From UBA6168 sp039819485 (GTDB lineage: Bacteria; Bacteroidota; Bacteroidia; Chitinophagales; Saprospiraceae), in NCBI GenBank assembly GCA_039819485.1, contig JBCBRY010000028.1, positions 21,244-85,243 of the forward strand: a stretch of 64,000 nt of DNA, given 5' to 3'. A program made the position numbers and the translations under genes. Below the pieces are notes generated by a model. The model was not told where the DNA came from and searched no databases. It saw only the letters and a list, made by a program, of their open reading frames with translations. This document shows positions 1 to 6,933 of the stretch, piece after piece. Numbering within the stretch: the first letter of the stretch is position 1; the number at the start of each line of letters is the position of its first letter.

Positions 1-1010
1 TCAAATTGCTTTTCCAATCGTAATTGGGTATTTCTTAAGCCAATTCCTTTCATGAAGAGGTCGCCGTCCAGTTCACCGGGGTTACCTTCGCCGGTATCGG
101 ATACGGCAAATTGAAGCTCCTCACCTACCCTCTTCACGCTGATGCCTACCGTAACCGGATCAACACTGTTGCCAACTCCATGTTTGATAGCGTTTTCTAC
201 CAGTGGTTGTAGCAGCATGGGGGGAATCGGATGTTCCATCAAGTTTTCATCCACATTGAACTGCGGGACCAGTCGTTCGCCAAAGCGCCGTTTCTCCAGG
301 TCTAGATAAGTTTTGAGGAAAAGGATCTCTTCCCTCAACGGTACCGTCTCCGATTCACTCGATTGCAGCCCGAAGCGAAATGTGTCTGCCAGCTTGGCAA
401 TCAGCTCCCGTGTGTGTTCCATTTGTGGGGGCACTGAGGCGCTAATGCTGTTGAGGGTGTTGAACAGGAAATGTGGTTCCAGTTGGGCCTTTAACGCATT
501 CACCTCGCTTTGCAGTGCAAGTTGTCGCAGCTCCATTGCCTTGCGCTCCTGCCGTTGGGACTTGGTTAAATATTCGTAAAAATGAAAAATACCAAAAGGG
601 ATAAAATAAAACAGGAACGGGATATAAACGTCCCACACCAACCCTCTTCCCCCCAGGTAACCAATCCCAAAGAGGTCACAGATGCGGTGATAAACAAATA
701 ACCAACCCACCAAGAACAAGGGCAGGGTAAATAGATGAGTCAACAATCTTTTCCGCAAAGGCCAGTGTTTGAATTTCACAAAGATCAACCAATAGATCAG
801 CACGGTCACCATAGCCTTTGTGCCGTAATTGACAATGGACTGATCCCAAAAATTATACTCGCCAGCACTGTTGACGTAAAGGGCCAGCCAGTAAATAGAT
901 CCAAAGATGAAGTAACATCCCACAAAGAGCAATGCCTGCCAGCCAAGCACATGCCAGAAGATTCTTTTATTCAGCCAATGGTCGGCAGGCAAAGTGGTTA
1001 ATTGATTCAT
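1..1010 (-). CDS. LytS-type sensor histidine kinase, C-terminus cut by window edge
   Basis: An open frame starts at the ATG at 1010 and runs off the left edge (336 residues seen). About four hydrophobic segments (residues 18-46, 62-80, 92-108, 128-145) are followed by a short coiled stretch and the His_kinase domain with the phospho-acceptor H180 in LEPHFLFNTLNS. The N-box appears as PLVENAIKHG and a G-box as DTGEGNPG, followed by GIGLRNTQLRLEKQF, so only the last few residues are missing. This is the LytS/YehU family, which phosphorylates LytTR regulators; the partner gene would lie just left of the window. It is a compact kinase without an extracellular sensor domain. The family is clear; the signal is unknown. 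Confidence 0.93.
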   Translation of the reverse strand, partial: MNQLTTLPADHWLNKRIFWHVLGWQALLFVGCYFIFGSIYWLALYVNSAGEYNFWDQSIVNYGTKAMVTVLIYWLIFVKFKHWPLRKRLLTHLFTLPLFLVGWLFVYHRICDLFGIGYLGGRGLVWDVYIPFLFYFIPFGIFHFYEYLTKSQRQERKAMELRQLALQSEVNALKAQLEPHFLFNTLNSISASVPPQMEHTRELIAKLADTFRFGLQSSESETVPLREEILFLKTYLDLEKRRFGERLVPQFNVDENLMEHPIPPMLLQPLVENAIKHGVGNSVDPVTVGISVKRVGEELQFAVSDTGEGNPGELDGDLFMKGIGLRNTQLRLEKQF

Positions 1011-1358
1011 GCACCAAACTTCGACTTTTCCGTGTGAAATGACAAAACCCTTCCGGTGAACGACCCTATTCCACGGTGGATGACCGAAAAACAATCTGCC
1101 GATGCTATCGGCCACTCACCGGAAAAGCCTGGGATGGGCCCCTGCCCTGCCCCCATATTTGTGTTGGTCAAGGAATGTACGCTGCGCTTTGGCATTGCTG
1201 CTTCCAGCATCACCCGACTGACTTTTCAATCTTTACCAGGTATAGATTTCGTTAATTCGTTAAATCTTTATTCCAGTGCCAATTGCTGCAACCACAGCAA
1301 TTTGGCCAGATGGAAGACCGCATGAACGAAATCGGCCTATTAAATCAAACTTATTATC
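1011..1358. other. intergenic region between divergent genes
   Basis: No convincing gene on either strand; short open frames here lack start context and family features. It must hold promoters for the leftward kinase and the rightward small secreted protein. It contains the leftmost copy of the TTCGTTAA element (1248-1265), directly repeated. Confidence 0.5.
1248..1265. repeat. par-region repeat, site 1 (degenerate, direct)
   Basis: Two direct TTCGTTAA units, the first of seven related sites (1248-3615) clustered around the parA/parB-like genes. The shared core is AACGAA or its complement TTCGTT within A/T-rich flanks. Candidate partition-protein binding site by position. Confidence 0.45.
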
Positions 1359-1745
1359 ATGAAAAAAATCTGCCTGCTTTTTGTCATCACCATTGCTTCT
1401 GTCAATTGCATGACAGCACAAATCCACATCGCAGCCGATCTCATTGGTACATGGATCATCGATCTGACTCCCTCTCCGGATGCTGAGCCCTATGTGCAGG
1501 TAATGGAGATTTCGGCAGCAGACGGAAAGACCATCTCCGGCTCTTTCTACAATTCACCGTTTGAAAACGGGGAGACAAACAGCCTTTGGGACAAAACCTA
1601 TTTTGCCTTTACCACGAAAGACAGAAGCTCCGTCTATTTCACCAGCGGTTCTATTGAAAACGGAGAACTGCGAGGCGTGACCTATTGTGATCAACGCGAT
1701 TTTGTTATGCCATGGACGGGGAAACGTAAAGAATTAACGAAATAA
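1359..1745 (+). CDS. small secreted protein, lipocalin-like sequence pattern
   Basis: 128 residues with a clear signal peptide (MKKICLLFVITIASVNCMTAQ, cleavage likely after TAQ). The mature part begins with a GTWIIDLTPSPDA stretch and alternates short polar beta-type strands (GKTISGSFY, DRSSVYFTSGSIENGEL, RGVTYC), reminiscent of lipocalin-like or avidin-like barrels, but I do not recognise a named family. It is periplasmic or secreted. Its stop codon lies inside one copy of the palindromic par-region repeat, so the gene is embedded in the plasmid maintenance segment and may have been inserted there. The start at 1359 is the only ATG giving a complete signal peptide. Confidence 0.75.
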   Translation: MKKICLLFVITIASVNCMTAQIHIAADLIGTWIIDLTPSPDAEPYVQVMEISAADGKTISGSFYNSPFENGETNSLWDKTYFAFTTKDRSSVYFTSGSIENGELRGVTYCDQRDFVMPWTGKRKELTK

Positions 1746-1752
1746 CGAATTC
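1734..1752. repeat. par-region repeat, site 2
   Basis: TTAACGAAATAACGAATTC, one and a half copies of the AACGAA unit, overlapping the stop codon of the small secreted protein gene. Member of the seven-site cluster. Confidence 0.5.
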
Positions 1753-1857
1753 TGTACGGCCAAAGGCTTCATTGACCGCACGGAGAAGGACGACCTCCTT
1801 GCCTTACAGCAAAGTTCAAGTCGGCCGTTCAATTCTTCTCGAACAATTTCAATCGTC

Positions 1858-2091
1858 ATGAAAAAGTTGAATCTATTCATTCTTCTGGTCACGTTCCTTC
1901 TTTCTTGCAGCCTTTATGAGCAAGACAGTTTTTCCAGCCATGAGAACAATGGAAGAACCGTTCAACTACACCTGGGAACCGATCCTGAGAGTGGGGCAGT
2001 GGATGTCTTGCAATTTATCCAATCCAGCCTGGAGGCGCTCATTGTTGATTTCATCACCATGCTGCGATGGGAAGTACATTTCGTTAAATAA
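1858..2091 (+). CDS. short putative lipoprotein, possibly a gene fragment
   Basis: 77 residues. The N-terminus (MKKLNLFILLVTFLLSCSLYEQD) is a good lipoprotein signal with the lipidated Cys at residue 17. The remainder has no recognisable domain, and the C-terminal HFVK plus stop are encoded by the left arm of a perfect palindrome (2074-2117), which suggests that the original 3' end was replaced. A second frame (1916-2107) is open across the same DNA, so a frameshift is possible. It is read in the same direction as the preceding secreted protein. Function unknown; this may be a remnant rather than a working gene. Confidence 0.4.
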   Translation: MKKLNLFILLVTFLLSCSLYEQDSFSSHENNGRTVQLHLGTDPESGAVDVLQFIQSSLEALIVDFITMLRWEVHFVK

Positions 2092-2117
2092 CGAATTCAT
2101 TATTTAACGAAATGTAC
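2074..2117. repeat. par-region palindrome, site 3 (17-bp perfect arms)
   Basis: Left arm 2074-2090 and right arm 2101-2117 are perfect inverted copies (GTACATTTCGTTAAATA and its complement) around a 10-bp centre containing ACGAATTC. This is one of the strongest members of the cluster and overlaps the stop codon of the short lipoprotein frame. Confidence 0.65.
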
Positions 2118-2191
2118 AGGATTTCACCTAAAATATTAAAACCGTTTTTAAAGCGTTTTAAAGCCTCTGATTGAGAATTGCACCCGTTGAT

Positions 2192-2212
2192 GTGTTTTTT
2201 ACAAAAAAACAC
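2192..2212 (-). terminator. hairpin downstream of par genes
   Basis: GTGTTTTTT and its near-complement AAAAAAACAC are separated by two bases, about 200 bp after the stop of the parB-like gene. The stem is A/T-rich, so efficiency is uncertain. Confidence 0.35.
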
Positions 2213-2326
2213 GAGAGATCGCCTTAAATTCATTTCAGATGCTTTTTATTTTGAAATCCTCTTGACGAATTAGGCTGTTGAGAAAAATTTCTGCGGAAAA
2301 GTTGCGCCATTGAGCATCATCGTTAA

Positions 2327-2358
2327 ATAGCGAAATAACGAATTCGTTATTTCGCTAT
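2327..2358. repeat. par-region palindrome, site 4 (perfect 32 bp)
   Basis: ATAGCGAAATAACGAA is followed without spacer by its exact complement, centred on an EcoRI-type GAATTC. It is preceded by an extra CGTTAAAT half-unit. It is located just beyond the 3' end of the parB-like gene. Confidence 0.65.
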
Positions 2359-2412
2359 CCAGGTCAAATCAACCGCCCCATACAGACTGCGAACTGAAGA
2401 CCGCCAAACAAC

Positions 2413-2640
2413 TCACCGGCTGTTTTTATAATATTCAAAACACTCTTGTAGCAACTGCACCATGCTCATATCATTGACCGTTGCATAGGTTTTGAATTCT
2501 CGCTTGAATTCGGCCTTTACTTTAAAATTGAGGGGTTTGAGATCCACATCGGGCGTGCGCACCAGGTTAGCGCTGGCTTCAAAGTCGGGTGGGGGAGTGC
2601 CTTTGCGGTTGGATGATGCGGGTTTACTGATTTTGGCCAT
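2413..2640 (-). CDS. small ribbon-helix-helix ParB/ParG-like centromere-binding protein
   Basis: From the ATG at 2640 the protein has 75 residues; an upstream ATG at 2679 would add 13 residues that look non-coding. The N-terminal half (residues 1-34, rich in Ser, Lys, Pro) appears unstructured. Residues 36-75 (PLNFKVKAEFKREFKTYA, then a second helix MSMVQLLQECFEYYKN) fit a ribbon-helix-helix fold: one beta strand for DNA contact and two helices for dimerisation. This layout, flexible tail plus RHH, is that of ParG-type partners of small ParA proteins. It lies 132 bp downstream of parA on the same strand and is bracketed by palindromes, its likely binding sites. The family assignment is by pattern, not by homology search. 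Confidence 0.72.
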   Translation of the reverse strand: MAKISKPASSNRKGTPPPDFEASANLVRTPDVDLKPLNFKVKAEFKREFKTYATVNDMSMVQLLQECFEYYKNSR

Positions 2641-2741
2641 GATTTGTTGGAAATTGAAAATTGGAAATATGGGTTTCAAGTGAAGAACTGCCTGGATGCC
2701 AGATTTCCAATTTATGTTGAATGTGTGCGTAAAGAAAGAAA

Positions 2742-2779
2742 GAAATAATTAAATAACGAAATCGTTATTTAATTATTTC
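2742..2779. repeat. par-region palindrome, site 5 (18-bp perfect arms)
   Basis: GAAATAATTAAATAACGA and its exact complement are separated by AA. It overlaps the stop codon of parA and sits directly between parA and the parB-like gene. Confidence 0.65.
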
Positions 2780-3414
2780 GTCATTTCTTCAGCCCGGTTC
2801 ACCACAGATTGCACCAGTACATCCACCTTTTCCGTGATAGATTTATATTGGGTCTCGGTAGCGCACTTGCCTTCATCGCTGGCCCGGCGAATGGCCGTTT
2901 TCTCATGGATGACGCCTTCCAGCAAAAAGTATCCACTGGCTCTTACGTATTCGATGGCTTCATTTAGTTCCAGCTCACTATTGCCGACCCGGGTGAAAGC
3001 CACAGCTATTTTAGAAGTTGGCACCTTGTTTTTCTTTAGTTCGTGCGCCAGTTTGATTGTTGGCTCAAGGTCATCGATAGAGACCCCGGTAGGGAGGATG
3101 ACCAGGTCACTGGCCCTCGCGATGTCCAGCGTCATCCGGGAAGAGTGGGGGGCACCGTCGAAAACGACCAGGTCGTACTGGGCTCCGGTTTTCATTGCAT
3201 CGGCCACATTGACGAATTGTTCTACCGCAACTTTTGGTACAGTACCATTTTGCAGGCGTCGCCGGTTCCAACTGGTGCAGGTGCCCTGTGCCAGGTCCAT
3301 ATCAGCAATTTTGACCTGCCATTCACTGGCAGCGTAATTACATGCTATTAATCGAGAGATGGTGGATTTACCGACTCCACCTTTTTGTGAGACCACACCG
3401 ATGACCAACGCCAT
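2773..3414 (-). CDS. parA: ParA-family partition ATPase (short form)
   Basis: 213 residues. It opens with the deviant Walker A motif QKGGVGKST (K11 and K16), followed by DMDLAQGT and the Walker B-like VVFDGAPH. These define the ParA/MinD/Soj family, which moves plasmid DNA over the nucleoid through ATP-dependent dimerisation. It lacks the N-terminal helix-turn-helix of the large P1-type ParA, which fits type Ib partition systems that pair with a small RHH protein such as the next gene. The start at 3414 places the Walker motif at residue 9, as is usual. It is divergent from the replication initiator, with the origin in between. The Walker B sequence DGAPH, rather than DTPP, is slightly unusual. 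Confidence 0.93.
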   Translation of the reverse strand: MALVIGVVSQKGGVGKSTISRLIACNYAASEWQVKIADMDLAQGTCTSWNRRRLQNGTVPKVAVEQFVNVADAMKTGAQYDLVVFDGAPHSSRMTLDIARASDLVILPTGVSIDDLEPTIKLAHELKKNKVPTSKIAVAFTRVGNSELELNEAIEYVRASGYFLLEGVIHEKTAIRRASDEGKCATETQYKSITEKVDVLVQSVVNRAEEMTK

Positions 3415-3485
3415 AGTTCAATTGATTTGTTCAATTACTTGCTGCTGTCCACACTTGCAGCGGTGGGAAAACAAACAGAAGTAAC

Positions 3486-3515
3486 GATTTAACGAAATAA
3501 AGATTTAACGAATTC
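3486..3515. repeat. par-region repeat, site 6 (direct units)
   Basis: Two directly repeated GATTTAACGAA units about 16 bp apart, the second ending in AATTC. Upstream of parA, where a par operator or centromere would be expected. Confidence 0.5.
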
Positions 3516-3590
3516 GACATCTGTCTGCCGCAAAATTATGCAAGGAACATTTTCATTTCAAAGGAAAAAACGAATTAAAGAAAAATAATA

Positions 3591-3615
3591 TTTAACGAAA
3601 TAACGAATTCGTTAT
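3591..3615. repeat. par-region repeat, site 7
   Basis: TTTAACGAA leads into a 16-bp perfect palindrome ATAACGAATTCGTTAT (3600-3615). Last and rightmost site of the cluster. Confidence 0.55.
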
Positions 3616-3753
3616 CCGCGAAGAAGGTACAGCCCTCCTCGGCATCAACTGAAAGCCAAAATGCACAGGAGCGCAAATCACTGGCACGACCGGTCCATTC
3701 ACCTATTGCCATCCCTAATGATTGAGTGAAATGCCAGCAAAACTTGTAACGCT

Positions 3754-3830
3754 CCCTTGCGGTCTTAGCGGTCTCTGTGCGGTATATTGCAGGGAAAGTG
3801 ATCGCGCAGAGGCCGCTAAGGCCGCAGAGG
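3754..3830. repeat. imperfect inverted repeat, 'gcggtcttagcggtctctg' type
   Basis: Arms at about 3754-3782 and 3803-3830 pair with a few mismatches (TGCGGTCTTAGCGGTCTCTG against CAGAGGCCGCTAAGGCCGCA). A partial echo, CCCTTAGTCTTAGTGG, follows at about 4015. The arms could form a long hairpin. Similar short G/C-rich dyads are dispersed in intergenic DNA of many Bacteroidota; that is general knowledge, not checked here. Confidence 0.55.
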
Positions 3831-3931
3831 ATTATATAACAACAATTCACTCGTATCGCCGATGAAGGTTCAGGGCACAGCACCTTGAGCGGTCCCCCTT
3901 CGGACACTGGCTGGTGCCAAATCCAAAACTT

Positions 3932-3984
3932 CCCCAACCAAGGACACATATCTGCGTCGGAGCTTTTCCCACATCGTGGACACA
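3932..3984 (-). repeat. two iteron-like copies in reverse orientation
   Basis: Read on the minus strand, 3951-3932 gives ATATGTGTCCTTGGTTGGGG and 3984-3966 gives TGTGTCCACGATGTGGGAA. Both align with the forward iteron consensus TGTGTACCCRGTGTGGGA with a few differences. They suggest that the initiator-binding array once extended, or still extends, to this side. Confidence 0.45.
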
Positions 3985-4193
3985 CATCGGCTTTTGAAGG
4001 AGGTCTTTGCTGCGCCCTTAGTCTTAGTGGTTTACAAAATGTGTTCAAAAAAAATAAATTAAAATCACCTCTTTTGCCCGTTCTATTTTAAGAATGTTAT
4101 TTTTTAATAGTTCTTTATTAAATTTTATTGCCGCCTCAATTGTTTGATAATCAATTACTTGTGATTAATTCTGTGTATGTAATGTGGGAAATG

Positions 4194-4913
4194 TGTGTAC
4201 CCAGTGTGTGGGAAAAGGGTACCTGACGTGTTTTACAGGTTTTCCCGGTGTGGGGATTATGTGTACTTGGTGTGGGATATGCGGGTACCCAGTGTGTTCT
4301 TACCGCGTTCTTGAGGTGGGGCCTGCGCGTCCTGAATGTGGGATGTGTACCCAGTGTGGGAAATTTGGGCGATTTGGCGCCTAAATCCCCATTGGAGCCC
4401 TCTTTTCTATACTCATTGACCTAATAGATAGGGATAATTTTTAATATGTGGGGCAGGGAAAAGGGATTTCCCTAGATATGTGTACTCGATGTGGGATTTA
4501 GTTCTTGGCAAATATATTCTTTTTAAAATACTGATAATCAAATGATTATAAAGATTTTTTTAAGCAAAGTATCCAGATATGTGTACCCGGTGTGTTATTC
4601 TATTTTGCGCTGATGAACGGATATGTGTACCCGACTTTTGAAACCCAATGAATACGGGGGTTTTTAGGTGTTCATGCTGTGGGTAGGGCCGTACACCTTA
4701 TTTATTAGGTGAATATTTGAAAGAAGATGTCTCGAAGAATGATATATTATTAATGTATATAATTTGTAAATTTTAAATATAAACTGTTCTGCGATAAAAA
4801 GTAATTGCTCAGTGTACCTGATGTGGGTAGCTTTTTGGTTCGGAATACCACTTTCTTTTATTGCCGTGCCCCCAATGTGGGTGATGTGGAGAAAAAGTGT
4901 ACCTGAGTCATTT
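4194..4913 (+). other. replication origin with iteron array (oriV)
   Basis: At least nine copies close to TGTGTACCCRGTGTGGGA can be read on the plus strand: 4194-4211, 4260-4277, 4281-4298, 4344-4361, 4479-4496, 4580-4597, 4624-4641 (half), 4811-4828 and 4896-4913 (half). Weaker ones are at 4217-4232, 4240-4257 and 4866-4882. Spacing is irregular, unlike the tight arrays of small plasmids. An A/T-rich stretch at 4735-4800 is a candidate unwinding element. The array lies directly upstream of a Rep_3 initiator gene, the standard arrangement of iteron-controlled plasmids. No gene is seen in this stretch. Confidence 0.82.
4735..4800. other. A/T-rich stretch, candidate DNA unwinding element
   Basis: Almost entirely A and T, between the main iteron cluster and the last three iterons before rep. 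I saw no clear DnaA box. Assignment is by position and composition only. Confidence 0.35.
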
Positions 4914-4930
4914 CCAAAGTACACATATCC
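4896..4930. promoter_or_regulatory. inverted iteron pair, probable rep operator
   Basis: A forward AGTGTAC (4896-4902) faces an inverted GTACACATATCC (4919-4930), which is the complement of the GGATATGTGTAC start of an iteron. Rep_3 initiators often repress their own gene by binding such an inverted half-iteron pair as a dimer. Its position 27 bp before the ATG at 4957 supports that start. Confidence 0.5.
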
Positions 4931-4956
4931 GGTTATTTTGCCGAAAAATTTATCTG

Positions 4957-6456
4957 ATGCAAGTGGAACATACCAAACAGGTAGCGGCGATCGCCAACCA
5001 ATTCATTCAACATGCCCGGTACAAACTGACGCCAAGGGAGCAGAAGTTGATTCTTTACATGGCTACCCTGATCCGGCAAGAGGACAGTGACTTCGAGACT
5101 TACCTGGTACCCGTTTCCGAGATTGAGTATATCCTGAAAACAGATGAGACCAAAAAGCATGGTTCCTTCTACGAACGGCTCGACTCGCTGTTGGATAGCA
5201 TTACGGACAAGAAAATTTCCTTCCCGACTGAATTTACCATCGACGGAGTGCGGCTGAGAGGACACATCAATTGGGTGGCAGGTGCTGTCCCTAAGTACAA
5301 TGAGCACGGTGTTCTTTGTGTGGAGTTTGGTTTTTCGCCACAAATGAAACCATTTCTGCTGGGGCTGAAAGAAAAGTTTACCCGTTTTGAATTTTTAGAA
5401 GTAGCAAAAATGAAAAGCGGTTTTTCCATCCGCATCTACCAGATGTGCAAATCCTATTACTATGAGCATATTCGGCATGGTCGAAACGTACTCGCAGTGA
5501 GCATCCGGGAATTGAAGAGCCGCCTGGGCATCTCCGACAAATATCCCGACTTCCGCAATTTCCGCCGGAAAGTCCTTAATGTGGCCAAAACGGAAATCAA
5601 CGCCAACACCCGCTTGCATATTGATTATGATTTTATCAAAAAAGGCCGCAACATTACCGATGTGCGCATCGTGATCAACGAAAAGGACGATCTCTCTGAC
5701 AGTGTCATTGAGCCTAAATATTTAAAGCCGACAAAATCGGCACGGCCCAGAAAATCGGCCGCCACTGCCAAGTTGGAAAGGCGCATACAAAAACTCACCG
5801 AAGCCCAGCGCAGGGCCTTCAATACCCTCACCGAGTACGGTGTGAACATGTCCTTCGCCCTGGATAATGTGCTGCCAATGATCAAGGGCAGTGAGTTAAA
5901 AGGTTACGAAGATTTCTTCGTGTTGTTCATGCTGGCATTTTTCGAAAAAAAGACAAATGTCAAAGGTGCAAAGGAAAAAGTAAAAGCTTTTATGGGCTGG
6001 GTTGCCAACCAGCGTTTTACCGAACCCAACCTCTATGCGCAGCTCATGGAGCAGGTCATCGCCCGCAAGAAACGTCTCAAAGACCAGGAGCGCATCAACC
6101 GGGAGCGAGCCAAGAACATTACCGCTGCCGAATTCCGCAAATTGCTGGAAGAGGAAAGAGCCATCGGCAAGTCACCCGAACCTGCTTTTACGGTTCAGAG
6201 CAAAACCGCTCAGGCCAGCCGGTTGAGCAGGGTAGGGGAGGTCACTTCTGATTTGTTCACACAGCCTGAACCGCCGACTCCACCGGCCGCGTTCGATTTT
6301 GCGGCGTTCAAAAAACAGCACAATTCCATTTACCTGAAAATCAGGAAAGAAAGGAGGGCAGCTTTTCAGCATTTGAAAAATGCCTCGAATTACAAGCAGT
6401 TGTTGGAAAACTCCGTCCAGGCGTATTGTGAGCAGTGGTTTTTGCAGCAGCAGTAG
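4957..6456 (+). CDS. plasmid replication initiator protein, Rep_3 family
   Basis: 499 residues from the ATG at 4957 (MQVEHTKQVAAIANQF). An upstream in-frame ATG at 4897 would place 20 residues over the operator dyad, so I prefer the later start. The N-terminal two thirds show the twin winged-helix Rep_3 pattern: AIANQFIQHARYKLTPREQKL, MKSGFSIRIYQMCKSYYYEH, VSIRELKSRLGI, and FRNFRRKVLNVAKTEIN. The C-terminal part (about 235-499) is charged, with a predicted coiled stretch around ARKKRLKDQERINRER. Family members bind iterons as monomers to open the origin and as dimers to repress rep. It is divergent from parA across the iteron array, forming a complete plasmid maintenance unit. Confidence 0.93.
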   Translation: MQVEHTKQVAAIANQFIQHARYKLTPREQKLILYMATLIRQEDSDFETYLVPVSEIEYILKTDETKKHGSFYERLDSLLDSITDKKISFPTEFTIDGVRLRGHINWVAGAVPKYNEHGVLCVEFGFSPQMKPFLLGLKEKFTRFEFLEVAKMKSGFSIRIYQMCKSYYYEHIRHGRNVLAVSIRELKSRLGISDKYPDFRNFRRKVLNVAKTEINANTRLHIDYDFIKKGRNITDVRIVINEKDDLSDSVIEPKYLKPTKSARPRKSAATAKLERRIQKLTEAQRRAFNTLTEYGVNMSFALDNVLPMIKGSELKGYEDFFVLFMLAFFEKKTNVKGAKEKVKAFMGWVANQRFTEPNLYAQLMEQVIARKKRLKDQERINRERAKNITAAEFRKLLEEERAIGKSPEPAFTVQSKTAQASRLSRVGEVTSDLFTQPEPPTPPAAFDFAAFKKQHNSIYLKIRKERRAAFQHLKNASNYKQLLENSVQAYCEQWFLQQQ

Positions 6457-6933
6457 AGATACAGGAAAACAAGTCGGTTCATGCCCGTGAAAAAGGGTAT
6501 TTAATAAATAGTAAAAAAAATCATATAAAAATCGAACCTTCCCGCAACAAAGGCTTTTTACCTGCCGTAATAATATATATTAAAAATAATTAATCTGTAA
6601 TAGACAGACAGTTAAGTTAAAACATTGACCCGTTGGCAGGTATTTTTCCAAAACCATTTCTTTCCCATTTACCGACCGATTTAAACCGCCTGCCAAGAAC
6701 ATCGATAGGCCCTATTAATCTGCCTACCTGATGACGTCGGTTCCTTAATATTTTAGAATGTGAGTGAGTGAGAGCAACTCGAAGCTCCTCATCCAAAACT
6801 GATAATGCGAATCAATCGCCGTATCTGACTTACAGTGAAAAAGGGCTTAAGGTAAAAAAGCTTCCGTCCCGTATCCCCTCTTTTGCTGTGCGTTGTTCGG
6901 CACCCACTTTTAACAAATTTAAGTCCGCCTCCT
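6457..6933. other. intergenic region, no gene seen
   Basis: 477 bp, A/T-rich after the rep stop codon. It presumably holds the rep terminator and the promoter of the large secreted protein, but I could not point to a convincing hairpin or a full TTTG / TAnnTTTG pair. Confidence 0.4.

Larger units (their letters stand above)
2118..2412. other. non-coding segment downstream of parB-like gene
   Basis: No gene seen. It holds an A/T-rich stretch, a probable terminator for the leftward par operon (2192-2212) and palindrome site 4 (2327-2358). Confidence 0.45.
3415..4193. other. non-coding flank of the replication origin
   Basis: No convincing gene. It contains par-region repeat sites 6 and 7, an imperfect inverted repeat of the 'cttagcggtctctg' kind (3754-3830), and two iteron-like copies in reverse orientation (3932-3951 and 3966-3984). 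A 157-residue frame on the minus strand reads straight through these repeats and is judged spurious. Confidence 0.5.

Noticed and set aside
2834..3351. Plus-strand frames opposite parA
   Set aside because: Antisense to a protein with all ParA motifs.
3575..4048. 157-residue minus-strand open frame with CPRCGK and CCYIILCG stretches
   Set aside because: It reads through par-repeat site 7, an imperfect inverted repeat and two reverse iteron-like copies; the Cys motifs are translations of the iterons. No signal, start context or family pattern.
4184..4384. Plus-strand frame rich in Cys and Gly with repeated CTQC
   Set aside because: It is the translation of the iteron array itself.
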